DNA of 64,000 bases from a bacterium (GTDB lineage Bacteria; JAHJDO01): the NCBI GenBank assembly GCA_030652805.1, contig JAUSPT010000032.1, positions 62,001-126,000 on the forward strand, in the 5' to 3' direction. Every line of letters begins with the position of its first letter. The first letter of the stretch is position 1. The position numbers were made by a program, and so were the translations under genes. The notes under the pieces are model-generated. The model searched no databases and had not been told where the DNA came from. It saw nothing but the letters and a program-made list of their open reading frames with translations. Shown one piece after another: positions 1-8,494 of this stretch.

Positions 1-1666
1 CAGATGCGTTAGATATCTCCACAATATCGTTAACATCAAGAGGGCTACTTCCAACATAATCCCTATCGCAGTAGAAACTCTGATTCTCTCCTACGAATAG
101 GATTTTACTATTTTCTGGTAACTTTTCATTAATAAATTTGAACGCACCATACTGGTAAAGATTTTTTGATAGGAATTCTTCCTTTGTTACTTTCCCATAC
201 GCTGCATCAAAAAAGTTAAAACCAACAGTCGCTGCAAATTTAAATGTGTTCCAGCATAAAAATCCAATAACAAGAATGTGTAACACTATTGAAATTATCT
301 TACTCTTTTTAAAATTAACCAGAGCATATGCTGTCAATATACTTGCAACGGCTAAACAAGGAAGCAAGAATCTAATTATCCGATGCGTAAAGAACATCCA
401 GAGTATAAAAACTAGTATAGTGTATGATATAAGTATTTTTATATTCCTATTAAGCCTGGTAAAAAATAATACAGGCAATATTAACAAAATTACGCTCCCC
501 TGCCTATCCAGAGGCATTTTCCATAATAGAGAGACAATATGCAATACGTTCATATCCTTTGATATGTGAAATCTTGTAAACCTCTGGACAAGTTCTCTGT
601 TCCAGTCAATGCCGCCAAAGATGTTATAAAACAACGGATATACTGGGTTATGAGTATATATAAGATTCTTTATAAGCCATGGTAAAAAAGCGAGAGACGC
701 AAAGAATATAAACAAGAGCACACTTTTGCATGTATTCTTGAGAATGCTCTCTTTCTTTTGAAGTATAAAAGTCATAATAAAAATAAGTGCAGTAGGAATA
801 AAATATAATGCTCCTGTGTATTTAGTGCCGATTGCAAATCCACAAAATATACCGGCAAGCATTAACCATGTTGCCTCGTTCTTAGAAGACCAATTAAGAA
901 TACAAAAAAGCATTAGTAGACCATAAAGCACTAATCCAAGATCATTAAAGGCATAGGTTGATGATAAACACGCTACAGGCATATTATAAAATATTGCGGC
1001 TGCCAAAAGGCCTACATTCCTGCCGAAGTATTTTCTTCCAGTAACAAAGATTGTTAAAACACATAAGATACCTATAGAAAAATGTATTAGTTTTGCCAAT
1101 ATCTCATCCTTTATTACTAGGGCAAGGGTATAGAACATCTCTGCTCCGAAAGGAAGATTTGAATACATATTGTGAGGGATAAAGAATATCCTGCCGGCTC
1201 TCACATAGAGTTTTGGAAATGCAAGATGGTATGAAAGGGTATCATAGTTCAAAGGAGGTGCCAATGCGCCTGTAAAGGCAAGAAATATTGTTAGTCCTAT
1301 TGATATTATCAAAAACTTGTTAAATGCGGAGATATATGGAAGTTGAGATATTATCTCTTTTGAAAATCTTTCAGAAAAGCTAGATTTTAATTTGCTAAAA
1401 AAGTATTTGATCTCCCTGATTGAAACTATGCATAGCATTAATAATACTGAGTACAGACAAAATCTATTTAACCCTTTAGCAAAACCAATAAGCAGCACTA
1501 GAATAGATAGTACTCCCAATCCCAGTCCAAATGATAGGGACATTTCCTCAAGAAGGGACTTCGTCCTCAATTTAAAAAGATCTAATAGCTTTTTACCAAG
1601 TCCTAAAATTGATGTAAAAATAAATGCGAGCAGAATAATCTGGGAGAATATATATTGGAATTTCAC
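1..1666 (-). CDS. GT-C fold membrane glycosyltransferase (family 39-like), C-terminus beyond window
   Basis: The minus-strand frame is open from a GTG at 1666 to the left edge, about 555 codons, so the end is missing. The product is a polytopic membrane protein with many hydrophobic segments from residue 5 on. Around residues 137-152 it reads PPLNYDTLSYHLAFP, an acidic residue in the first large outer loop as in the PMT/ArnT-type GT-C transferases that use lipid-linked sugars. The GTG overlaps the ferredoxin stop as GTGA, suggesting translational coupling. No clear ribosome site precedes it; an ATG at codon 42 is a weaker alternative. The substrate cannot be told. Plus-strand frames at 246-569 and 1392-1853 are shadows of this gene. 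Confidence 0.75.
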   Translation of the reverse strand, partial: MKFQYIFSQIILLAFIFTSILGLGKKLLDLFKLRTKSLLEEMSLSFGLGLGVLSILVLLIGFAKGLNRFCLYSVLLMLCIVSIREIKYFFSKLKSSFSERFSKEIISQLPYISAFNKFLIISIGLTIFLAFTGALAPPLNYDTLSYHLAFPKLYVRAGRIFFIPHNMYSNLPFGAEMFYTLALVIKDEILAKLIHFSIGILCVLTIFVTGRKYFGRNVGLLAAAIFYNMPVACLSSTYAFNDLGLVLYGLLMLFCILNWSSKNEATWLMLAGIFCGFAIGTKYTGALYFIPTALIFIMTFILQKKESILKNTCKSVLLFIFFASLAFLPWLIKNLIYTHNPVYPLFYNIFGGIDWNRELVQRFTRFHISKDMNVLHIVSLLWKMPLDRQGSVILLILPVLFFTRLNRNIKILISYTILVFILWMFFTHRIIRFLLPCLAVASILTAYALVNFKKSKIISIVLHILVIGFLCWNTFKFAATVGFNFFDAAYGKVTKEEFLSKNLYQYGAFKFINEKLPENSKILFVGENQSFYCDRDYVGSSPLDVNDIVEISNAS

Positions 1667-1866
1667 TTATATATTTGAATCGCTATATCAGGACAAACTA
1701 ACCCACAGAATGTACAGGATGTACATTTCTCTGGACAGGCAACCTCTGCAGGGAAAAAACCCTTTGAATTTTGCATCTTTGATATATTTAATGCTTTTCT
1801 GGAGCATACTGATATACAAAGCCTACACCCTTTGCATCTCTCCTTGTCTATAACCACGTTGGGCAT
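1663..1866 (-). CDS. 2[4Fe-4S] ferredoxin-like protein, 67 aa
   Basis: A 67-residue protein with two cysteine clusters: CKGCRLCISVC (residues 11-21) and CTSCTFCGLVCP near residues 48-59. Spacing CxxCxxCxxxC in both fits two [4Fe-4S] centres. The layout resembles the delta subunit of 2-oxoacid:ferredoxin oxidoreductases, but no alpha, beta or gamma subunit gene is adjacent in this window. The first cluster lacks the usual proline after its fourth cysteine. An AAGGTG ribosome site lies 8 nt before the ATG. It follows nadK by 13 nt and overlaps the glycosyltransferase start. Function: electron carrier; partner unknown. Confidence 0.85.
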   Translation of the reverse strand: MPNVVIDKERCKGCRLCISVCSRKALNISKMQNSKGFFPAEVACPEKCTSCTFCGLVCPDIAIQIYK

Positions 1867-1879
1867 AACAGAGCACCTT

Positions 1880-2782
1880 TTACTTATCCCGAATGCTTTC
1901 GGGATTTACTGAATGTCCACTCCACTTGAGCTTTTTCCTGAGTATTGTAAAAAAATCATTTTCAGGTAACGAAATTAACTTCAAAGTATATGGAGCTTTT
2001 TTTATAACTAGTTTATCAGGATGCAGCAAGTCAAACTTAATCTGTCCATCAATTGTTAACGCTATTTTATTAGTCTCAAATATTGGCTCAACAGAAATAG
2101 AGCTTTTTTCTGAAACAATAATAGGTCTGTTAGTTAGTGTATGAGGACATATTGGAGTGATAATTATCGCTTTTAGAGCAGGATGCACAATCGGGCCTCC
2201 GGCTGAAAGAGAATAGGCTGTGGAACCTGTTGGAGTTGCTATAATTAATCCATCTGCAATGTATGTAGTCACATATTGCTTATCTATCGAAGTCTCAAGT
2301 TTTAGAACTCTTGCAATTGCTTCTGTGGTTATTACTGCATCATTAAGTGCAGAAAAAGGAAAAATCTTCCCTTCTCCCTTTCTTAAAACATATCCATTAA
2401 TCAGCATCCGATTTTCAATAGAAAACTTGTTGCCTAAAACCTGTTCCAGAACTTCGTATATTCGCGAATAATTAATCTCTGTGAGAAAACCGAGTCCACC
2501 AAGATTAACTCCAAGAATTGGTATGCCTGATGATGAAACAAGCCTTGCTGCACTAAGTAGTGTTCCATCTCCACCTAAAGCAATCAAGACATCTATATTG
2601 GATAATAATTCTTCATTTTCTACGGCAATTTTTTTATCTAAAAGCATCTCTGAGCAATCATGAGACACAAAGACTCTTATCCCTTTTTTGCCCAACCAGT
2701 TAGATAAATCCCTAGCCAGTTTTAAAGCGGATAACTTCCTAGGATTACCGACTATGCCAATTCTCGTTATGTCTTTAACCAT
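1880..2782 (-). CDS. nadK: NAD kinase
   Basis: Phosphorylates NAD to NADP in the cytoplasm. The 300-residue length suits the family. It has the nucleotide-binding GGDGT motif near residue 70, NDAV near 147 and the conserved DGLIIATPTGSTAYSLSAGG block near 178-198. The last codons, encoding NPESIRDK, lie inside a perfect 8-bp-arm palindrome (1886-1905) that recurs inside prmC, so the C-terminal tail is probably repeat-derived. It starts 15 nt after kdsD with an AAGG site upstream and is followed by the ferredoxin, forming a dense operon. Confidence 0.95.
   Translation of the reverse strand: MVKDITRIGIVGNPRKLSALKLARDLSNWLGKKGIRVFVSHDCSEMLLDKKIAVENEELLSNIDVLIALGGDGTLLSAARLVSSSGIPILGVNLGGLGFLTEINYSRIYEVLEQVLGNKFSIENRMLINGYVLRKGEGKIFPFSALNDAVITTEAIARVLKLETSIDKQYVTTYIADGLIIATPTGSTAYSLSAGGPIVHPALKAIIITPICPHTLTNRPIIVSEKSSISVEPIFETNKIALTIDGQIKFDLLHPDKLVIKKAPYTLKLISLPENDFFTILRKKLKWSGHSVNPESIRDK
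1886..1905. repeat. CCCGAA/TTCGGG palindrome, copy 1
   Basis: ATCCCGAATGCTTTCGGGAT: 8-bp perfect inverted arms around a 4-bp loop. It lies inside the last codons of nadK. The same core, with the loop in the opposite orientation (AGCA), is at 26807-26824 in prmC. Confidence 0.8.
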
Positions 2783-2797
2783 TGCTTTTTTTTTACC

Positions 2798-3760
2798 TTA
2801 AAACCTGAACTTAGTTCTGCCAAGCAAATCATGAAGGTGAACAACTCCTTCAGGTACGTCTTTTTTGTTAAGTATCAACAACGAAGTTATTGAGTATTTT
2901 TCCATTTTTTCAAGAGCTTCTACCGCAAGAGAATTCTTATCAATTGTTTTCGGATCTCTACTCATAAACGTGGTAACTTTTTTATTCAAAAAACCTTCAA
3001 CTTTAACACTGCGCCTAACATCTCCGTCCGTAACAATACCTTTTAATTTCCTATCAGCATCTAAAACCAATGCAAACCCAAATCCTTTTGCGGAGATTTC
3101 TGCTATTGCTTCTCTCATCGTAATATTATGTTTAACAATTGGAATTTGTCTTCCTGTTTTCATAACATCTTTTACTTTGAGACTTAATCTTCTTCCCAAA
3201 CTACCGGCCGGATGCAGAAGTGCGTAATCCTCTCTTTTGAAATCTCTCTCTTCAAGAAGCGCTATAGCGAGTGCATCTCCCATTGCAAGCGTTGCTGTAG
3301 TACTCGCTGTTGGAGCAAGACCCAGCGGACAAGCTTCCTGCTTAACCCCTATGTCTAAAACCAGATCGCTGTGTCTCGCAAGAGTTGAATTCTTTCCACC
3401 CGTCATCGAAATTATTTTAGCTTTTCTCTTCTTAAAAAAAGACAAAAGATTATTTATTTCCTCTGTCTCTCCGCTATTTGATATTGCTATAACAATATCA
3501 CTCTTTGTTATCATTCCTAAATCACCATGGGAACCTTCTGAAGGATGAAGAAAAAGCGATGGAGTACCTGTGCTGGCAAGTGTAGCAACTATCTTCTTAC
3601 CTATAATTCCTGACTTGCCTATGCCTGTTACAACAACCCTTCCTTTACATGATAGCACGAGCTTTACAGCATCCTCAAAACTCTTATTCAATTTCGGAAT
3701 TAAATTTCTTATTGCTTCTGCTTCTATTCTTAATACTTTTTTTGCAGTTTTTAGAATCAC
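2798..3760 (-). CDS. kdsD: D-arabinose-5-phosphate isomerase (KpsF/GutQ family)
   Basis: Converts ribulose-5-phosphate to arabinose-5-phosphate, the first step of Kdo synthesis for lipopolysaccharide. The 320 residues carry an N-terminal SIS sugar-isomerase domain (about 30-170) with GKSGIIGKK, STGTPS and HPSEGSHGDLGM, and two CBS domains (about 205-320), the canonical KdsD layout. The start is GTG at 3760, 4 nt after the kdsA stop, with GAGGGA upstream. Being next to kdsA, whose product consumes arabinose-5-phosphate, supports Kdo synthesis rather than the sorbitol-linked GutQ role. Confidence 0.93.
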   Translation of the reverse strand: MILKTAKKVLRIEAEAIRNLIPKLNKSFEDAVKLVLSCKGRVVVTGIGKSGIIGKKIVATLASTGTPSLFLHPSEGSHGDLGMITKSDIVIAISNSGETEEINNLLSFFKKRKAKIISMTGGKNSTLARHSDLVLDIGVKQEACPLGLAPTASTTATLAMGDALAIALLEERDFKREDYALLHPAGSLGRRLSLKVKDVMKTGRQIPIVKHNITMREAIAEISAKGFGFALVLDADRKLKGIVTDGDVRRSVKVEGFLNKKVTTFMSRDPKTIDKNSLAVEALEKMEKYSITSLLILNKKDVPEGVVHLHDLLGRTKFRF

Positions 3761-3764
3761 TAAA

Positions 3765-4586
3765 TTATCCCTCTTTAACCTGTTTATCGATAGATATTGC
3801 TCTTTTTAATAGATCCGGCAATTCTTTAACTGATATCATATTTGCCCCATCACAAAGAGCTTCATCCGGACTAATATGAACCTCTAAAAAAAGGCCTGCG
3901 CAGCCTACCGCAACAGCAGCCTTAATAAGAGGTTCTACAAATTCTCTCTGCCCCCCGGAAGATGTTCCCATACCTCCCGGAAGTTGGACACTATGTGTTG
4001 CGTCAAATATAACAGGATATCCAAGGTGCGCCATTGTGGAAAGCCCGCGAAAGTCAACAACTAGGTTATTATATCCAAAACTAGTTCCTCTTTCTGTTAG
4101 TAAAATGTTATCATTTCCCGTTGAGAGAATTTTACCAATAACATTTTTCATATCCCATGGAGACATAAACTGTCCCTTTTTCACGTTTATCACCTTACCT
4201 GTTTTACCCGCGCTTACTAACAGATCAGTTTGTCTCGACAGGAACGCTGGTATCTGTATAACGTCTAAAATATCCTTTGTCATAGCAATTTCTTCTTTTG
4301 AATGAACATCCGAGAGGACAGGGATATTAAACTGCTCCTTTATTTTTGAGAGCACGCCCAACGCCTTATTTATTCCAATTCCTCTAAAAGAACTGACGGA
4401 CGACCTATTAGCTTTATCATAAGATGCTTTATATATAAAAGGTATTCCTAAATCATCTGTTATTCTCAACAGCTCTTCTGCAATCTTAAAAGGAATTTTC
4501 TCATCTTCAATAACACATGGCCCTGCAATCAAAACAAGGGGAGATGTATTGCTTATCTTTATATCATGTAATACTATCTCTTTCAT
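3765..4586 (-). CDS. kdsA: 3-deoxy-8-phosphooctulonate (Kdo-8-P) synthase
   Basis: Condenses arabinose-5-phosphate with phosphoenolpyruvate to Kdo-8-phosphate. The 273-residue barrel shows IAGPCVIEDE near the N-terminus, SDVHS, ERGTSFGYNNLVVDFRGL and FDATHSVQ. Cys24 in AGPC is the position that separates metal-dependent enzymes (Cys) from metal-independent ones (Asn), so this should be the metal-dependent class. AGGAAA precedes the ATG. It leads the kdsA-kdsD-nadK run and shows that the cell makes Kdo, so it has an outer membrane. Confidence 0.95.
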   Translation of the reverse strand: MKEIVLHDIKISNTSPLVLIAGPCVIEDEKIPFKIAEELLRITDDLGIPFIYKASYDKANRSSVSSFRGIGINKALGVLSKIKEQFNIPVLSDVHSKEEIAMTKDILDVIQIPAFLSRQTDLLVSAGKTGKVINVKKGQFMSPWDMKNVIGKILSTGNDNILLTERGTSFGYNNLVVDFRGLSTMAHLGYPVIFDATHSVQLPGGMGTSSGGQREFVEPLIKAAVAVGCAGLFLEVHISPDEALCDGANMISVKELPDLLKRAISIDKQVKEG

Positions 4587-4626
4587 TCGATATTTCCTCT
4601 TAGCTTTAAGTATTCATTCACACTGC

Positions 4627-4653
4627 GTCATTGCGAGTGTCAGCGAAGCAATC
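4627..4653. repeat. TTGCGAG...GCGAAGCAA palindromic element, copy 1
   Basis: Reads GTCATTGCGAG then TGTCA then GCGAAGCAATC, an imperfect palindrome in the 86-bp gap between ilvE and kdsA. A second version is at 53966-53986. Elements with this core are widespread in unrelated bacterial genomes. It may also act as an RNA hairpin between the two genes. Confidence 0.65.
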
Positions 4654-4672
4654 TTGCTTGTGCTGCATACTT

Positions 4673-5521
4673 CTATCCGGTAAATTTCTTGAACTTGTTT
4701 ATTAGAAGCGCTGTGATTTTTCCGGGCTTTCCGTTTCCTATCTCCCTTCCATCAAGTTTTATTACCGGGATAATTTCAGCCGCTGTTCCGCTCAAGAAGC
4801 ATTCATCAGAAGTATAGACTTCATACCTTGAAAAAATAAGTTCTTTAACCTTCAAACTTTCCTGCTCGGCAAGCTTTATAACTATTCCCCTTGTAATCCC
4901 GTCTAACGCGCCAATGGATGTAGGCGGAGTGATAAGAGTATCATTCCTATATATAAATATATTATCCCCGCTGCATTCAACAACATTGCCAGAGGAATTC
5001 AGCATTAGTGCTTCATTAGCGCCAGCATTTACCGCTTCAATCTTGGCAAGAATATTATTTAGATAATTCATGGATTTTATCTGAGGATTTAGAGCGCTAA
5101 CAGGTGTTCTTTGCGTAGATGCAGTTATGATTTCCATTCCTTTCCTATAAAGTTCTCTTGGATAAAGAGCTATTTTGTTAACAATGATAACAATCGATGA
5201 CTTAAGACACGTTCTTGGGTCAATACCCAGATCTCCTATGCCTCTTGTTACTATCAATCTTACATATCCATCCTTCAATCCGTTAACTTTATGAGCTTGC
5301 CTAACGGCATTCCTCAATTCTGCCTTTGATAAAGGTACTTTTAATTTGATCGCCTTTGCAGAATCATAAAGCCTATTTATATGTTCATCCAGCATAAAGA
5401 TATTGCCATTATAGATCCTGATTCCCTCAAAAACTCCGTCTCCATATAAAAACCCGTGATCATATACAGAAATATTTGCCTTTGACGTTGGAAAGAATTT
5501 TCCATCAATATAAACTTGCAT
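4673..5521 (-). CDS. ilvE: Branched-chain amino acid aminotransferase (class IV)
   Basis: PLP-dependent aminotransferase of fold class IV, 282 residues. It begins with YIDGKFFP and YDHGFLYGDGVFEGIR, has RGIGDLGIDPR, the Schiff-base lysine in IKSMNYLNNILAK near residue 150, and the cofactor-binding tail GALDGITRG. This best fits IlvE, the last step of valine, leucine and isoleucine synthesis. D-amino acid aminotransferase and aminodeoxychorismate lyase share the fold and cannot be excluded. GGGGGT precedes the ATG. It lies downstream of panBC, whose ketopantoate comes from the valine precursor, a sensible metabolic neighbour. Confidence 0.85.
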   Translation of the reverse strand: MQVYIDGKFFPTSKANISVYDHGFLYGDGVFEGIRIYNGNIFMLDEHINRLYDSAKAIKLKVPLSKAELRNAVRQAHKVNGLKDGYVRLIVTRGIGDLGIDPRTCLKSSIVIIVNKIALYPRELYRKGMEIITASTQRTPVSALNPQIKSMNYLNNILAKIEAVNAGANEALMLNSSGNVVECSGDNIFIYRNDTLITPPTSIGALDGITRGIVIKLAEQESLKVKELIFSRYEVYTSDECFLSGTAAEIIPVIKLDGREIGNGKPGKITALLINKFKKFTG

Positions 5522-5563
5522 AATAAAACCCCCATGTTAAGAGACTAAATTTTACCAATCCTA

Positions 5564-6403
5564 TCATATCAATAAAAAATTGTCTATAAGTCGTGTTTCG
5601 CCTATACGACAAGCGATTATAATTAAACTGGTTTTTGAAATCTCAGAAACATGTGAAAAATCCTCAGGATTGACTATGCCCACATAATCCAAGTACGCCA
5701 ATCTCTCTTTTTTTATCACACTCCTCATGCATTCTAACACATTATCAGATTTCTTTTCTCCATTCTTTATCATTCCCTCTGCTTCCCGTAAAGACCTGTA
5801 TAATACCAGAGCTGCCTTTCTTTCCTTAGAAGATAAATATTTATTCCTTGAACTCATTGCCAAACCATCCTTTTCTCTAACAGTGGGTACAACAACAATC
5901 TTTACGTTAAAATTTAGATCTCTTACCATTCTTTTAATAATTGCAACCTGCTGAGCATCTTTTTGGCCAAAATAAGCAATATCAGGGTCTACAATGTTGA
6001 AAAGTTTCCCAACAATAGTGCATACTCCTCTAAAATGTGCAGGTCTTGTTTTCCCTTCCCAGATTTTATCCATATTTTCAACACTAATAACGGTGGAAAA
6101 ACCTTTAGCATAGATATGCTTCGTATCTGGATAAAAAACAACATCTACTCCTGCCCTTTCCGCTAGTTTCCTATCCGTATCAAAATCTCTCGGGTATTTT
6201 TTGAAATCTTCTCCTGGGGCAAACTGCATTGGATTCACAAATATACTCATAACTACAATATCACAATCCTTTCTTGCTCTATGTATAAGACTCAAATGCC
6301 CGTTGTGAAGATACCCCATTGTTGGAACAAGACCAATGCTTTTATTATGGATTACTCTCTTAGATAATTGCTGCATGTCCTGAATAGTCTTAACAATCTT
6401 CAT
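5564..6403 (-). CDS. panC: Pantothenate synthetase
   Basis: Joins pantoate and beta-alanine using ATP to make pantothenate. The 279 residues include the ATP-binding HNGH motif in TMGYLHNGHLSLIHRA (about 29-44), FVNPMQF, YFGQKDAQQ and the MSSRNKYL loop near 184. The ATG overlaps the panB stop as ATGA, so translation is coupled and panBC is one operon. Confidence 0.96.
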   Translation of the reverse strand: MKIVKTIQDMQQLSKRVIHNKSIGLVPTMGYLHNGHLSLIHRARKDCDIVVMSIFVNPMQFAPGEDFKKYPRDFDTDRKLAERAGVDVVFYPDTKHIYAKGFSTVISVENMDKIWEGKTRPAHFRGVCTIVGKLFNIVDPDIAYFGQKDAQQVAIIKRMVRDLNFNVKIVVVPTVREKDGLAMSSRNKYLSSKERKAALVLYRSLREAEGMIKNGEKKSDNVLECMRSVIKKERLAYLDYVGIVNPEDFSHVSEISKTSLIIIACRIGETRLIDNFLLI

Positions 6404-7194
6404 TTGTAGCTATGCTCTTTATCCGGGAACTTTCCTGCAGTTACATCTTTTTTATAGTCCTCAAGTGCTTTTGTGATCTGTTCTGCCAAATTAGCATACT
6501 GTTTAACAAATTTTGGAACATGTCCTGTTTTTAAGCCCAGCATATCGTGTGTTACCAATATCTGTCCGTCACAGTATGGCCCTGCTCCAATCCCAATAGT
6601 TGGAATATGAAGTTTCTTTGTTATATCCCTTGCGAGTGCATACGGAACACATTCAAGAACAATGGCAAAAACCCCTGTTTTTTCGAGCAGCAAAGCATCT
6701 TCAATGAGTCTTTTAGCTTTTTCGGGGGCTCTTCCCTGAACCCTGTATCCTCCAATCTGATGAATTGATTGAGGGGTCAGACCTATATGACCTAACACTG
6801 GAATCCCTGCTTGAACAATCCTATACACAGTATCTTTTATCTGCTTTCCTCCTTCCAGTTTAACTGCCTCAGCTCCTGCTTCTTTTATAAATCTACCTGC
6901 ATTTTCCAAAGCCTTCTCCTGACTCACCTGATACGACATAAATGGCATATCTGCAACAAGTAACGAATCTGGATTAGCTCTCGATACAGCTTTGGTATGA
7001 TGTATCATTTCATCCATTGTTACTGGTATAGTATTTTTGTATCCGAGAATCATAGATGAAAGCGAATCACCAACAAGAATCAAATCAATATCTACCTGGT
7101 TAATAATTGCGCTCATCCAATAATTGTAAGAAGTAAGCGCAACAATCTTTTTTACCCCTTTCATACTTCGAATTACTACAGTTGTTTTCTTCAT
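6400..7194 (-). CDS. panB: 3-methyl-2-oxobutanoate hydroxymethyltransferase
   Basis: Makes ketopantoate from 2-oxoisovalerate and 5,10-methylene-THF. The family signatures VGDSLSSMILGYKNTIPVTMDEMIHHTKAV are visible in pieces (residues about 40-70), with VKLEGG, GHIGLTPQS and GIGAGPYCDGQILVTHDMLG. I place the start at the ATG at 7194, behind AAGGAT, rather than the GTG just before it. panC follows with ATGA overlap and the nucleoside kinase precedes it by 19 bp. Confidence 0.95.
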   Translation of the reverse strand: MKKTTVVIRSMKGVKKIVALTSYNYWMSAIINQVDIDLILVGDSLSSMILGYKNTIPVTMDEMIHHTKAVSRANPDSLLVADMPFMSYQVSQEKALENAGRFIKEAGAEAVKLEGGKQIKDTVYRIVQAGIPVLGHIGLTPQSIHQIGGYRVQGRAPEKAKRLIEDALLLEKTGVFAIVLECVPYALARDITKKLHIPTIGIGAGPYCDGQILVTHDMLGLKTGHVPKFVKQYANLAEQITKALEDYKKDVTAGKFPDKEHSYK

Positions 7195-7213
7195 CACATT
7201 ATCCTTATAAATG

Positions 7214-7870
7214 TTACATTTTTGTAAATATATCTGAGGAAACAGGTTTATAGTATTGAGTGCCTCCTCGCATGTCTTTTATTGTTTTAATCAAATCATT
7301 AAGGTCTATCTTGCTATGAACAAAATCTATCTGGTCAGTATCCACAAAAAGCAACGGGCTGTCTTTATATAGAAAAAAGAAATGGTTATACGCCTTATTA
7401 AGCTCTTCTATATATGTCTCGGGAATTTCCATTTCATATTGCTTTCCTCTATTTTTTATGCGTTGAATCAAAACCGAGGTGGATGCTTGAAGATATATTA
7501 CTAAATCGGGCGCAGGAATCCTCTTAGCCAGCAGAGGTTCAAGATGATTATATAATCCCAATTCATCCTCATTAAGATTAAGATACGCAAATATTCTATC
7601 CTTTGTGAATAAATAATCACACACAACAGTCCTTTTGAAAAGCTCTCTTTGCAATATTTTTTGCTGCTGGCTATATCTTGAGAGAAGAAAGAAAATCTGA
7701 GTTTGAAAGGCATATTCTTCTGCATTCCCATAAAACTTCTCCAGAAATGGATTTTCTTCACTTTTCTCAAGAACCAGTTTACCATTAATCTCTTTTGACA
7801 GCTCTCTAGCAAGAGAAGTCTTTCCTACACCAATAGTGCCTTCAATAACAATATACTTGCCTTCTAACAT
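7214..7870 (-). CDS. Deoxynucleoside kinase (deoxyadenosine/deoxyguanosine kinase type)
   Basis: Phosphorylates deoxynucleosides for salvage. The 218 residues start with the P-loop EGTIGVGKTS (about 10-19), then ENPFLEKFY, a DYLFTKDRIFA segment matching the DRS-type substrate site, and the arginine-rich lid RIKNRGKQYE. Length and motifs match bacterial dGK/dAK enzymes; the substrate cannot be fixed by eye. The ATG directly follows the folK TAA stop (TAAATG). Confidence 0.9.
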   Translation of the reverse strand: MLEGKYIVIEGTIGVGKTSLARELSKEINGKLVLEKSEENPFLEKFYGNAEEYAFQTQIFFLLSRYSQQQKILQRELFKRTVVCDYLFTKDRIFAYLNLNEDELGLYNHLEPLLAKRIPAPDLVIYLQASTSVLIQRIKNRGKQYEMEIPETYIEELNKAYNHFFFLYKDSPLLFVDTDQIDFVHSKIDLNDLIKTIKDMRGGTQYYKPVSSDIFTKM

Positions 7871-8353
7871 TTACCCTATTTTCCTAACAATCTGTTCTTC
7901 TGTTATCTCATCCAGCAACTGTTTCACAGACTTTCCAAGAACAGGATGTATAAAATCCCTAACAATCTCAGCTAAAGGAGCCAGCACAAATGCTCTTTTA
8001 TGCGCTTGAGAATGAGGAATTTTCAAAACCTGTTCATTCAAAACAATATCCTTAAAAAAAATTATATCTATATCTATTTCCCGAGGACCCCAAACAAAGG
8101 AATTTTCTCTTCCTATAGAAAGTTCAATATTTTTAATGATCTTCAATAAGTTTCCAGGCTCAATATCTGTCTCAACTTCAACTGCGCAATTCACAAACCA
8201 CGGCTGTTTCTCTATGCCAACAGGACTTGTTTCATAAAACGAAGAACACTTCTTGACCTCAATCTGCTGGTTTTGAGACAACAGGCGAATAGCTTCCTGA
8301 ATATTTGCCTTGCGATTTCCTATATTTGAACCAAGGCTTAAATATATACACAT
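7871..8353 (-). CDS. folK: 2-amino-4-hydroxy-6-hydroxymethyldihydropteridine pyrophosphokinase
   Basis: Transfers pyrophosphate from ATP to the pterin in folate synthesis. The 160 residues show LGSNIGNR at the N-terminus, SSFYETSPVG, PWFVNCAVEVET and the metal-binding WGPREIDIDIIFF (about 91-103). The ATG sits only 8 bp after the edge of repeat copy A, with no evident Shine-Dalgarno site, so its initiation region has been altered by the repeat. Confidence 0.95.
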   Translation of the reverse strand: MCIYLSLGSNIGNRKANIQEAIRLLSQNQQIEVKKCSSFYETSPVGIEKQPWFVNCAVEVETDIEPGNLLKIIKNIELSIGRENSFVWGPREIDIDIIFFKDIVLNEQVLKIPHSQAHKRAFVLAPLAEIVRDFIHPVLGKSVKQLLDEITEEQIVRKIG

Positions 8354-8360
8354 TAAAGTT

Positions 8361-8494
8361 CAAAATCCGAAATCCGAAATTCTAAATCCGAAACAAATCC
8401 TAAATTCAAATTTTCAAATTTCTTAAACCGTTTTGAATTTTGTGTTTTAGTCATTTGATATTGTTTTGTGCTTCGTATTTCGTGCTTCGAATTT
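8361..8494 (-). repeat. Interspersed repeat R1, copy A
   Basis: About 134 bp of a family with six clear copies here. On the minus strand it begins with AAATTCGAAGCACGAAATAC-type sequence, contains CAATATCAAATGAC and ends with runs of GGATTTCGGATTT. This copy encodes the last residues of dapB (NKFEARNTK then a shifted tail) and ends 8 bp before the folK start. Confidence 0.85.

Noticed and set aside
1392-1853. Plus-strand frames over the glycosyltransferase and ferredoxin
   Set aside because: Shadows of genes with clear domains on the other strand.
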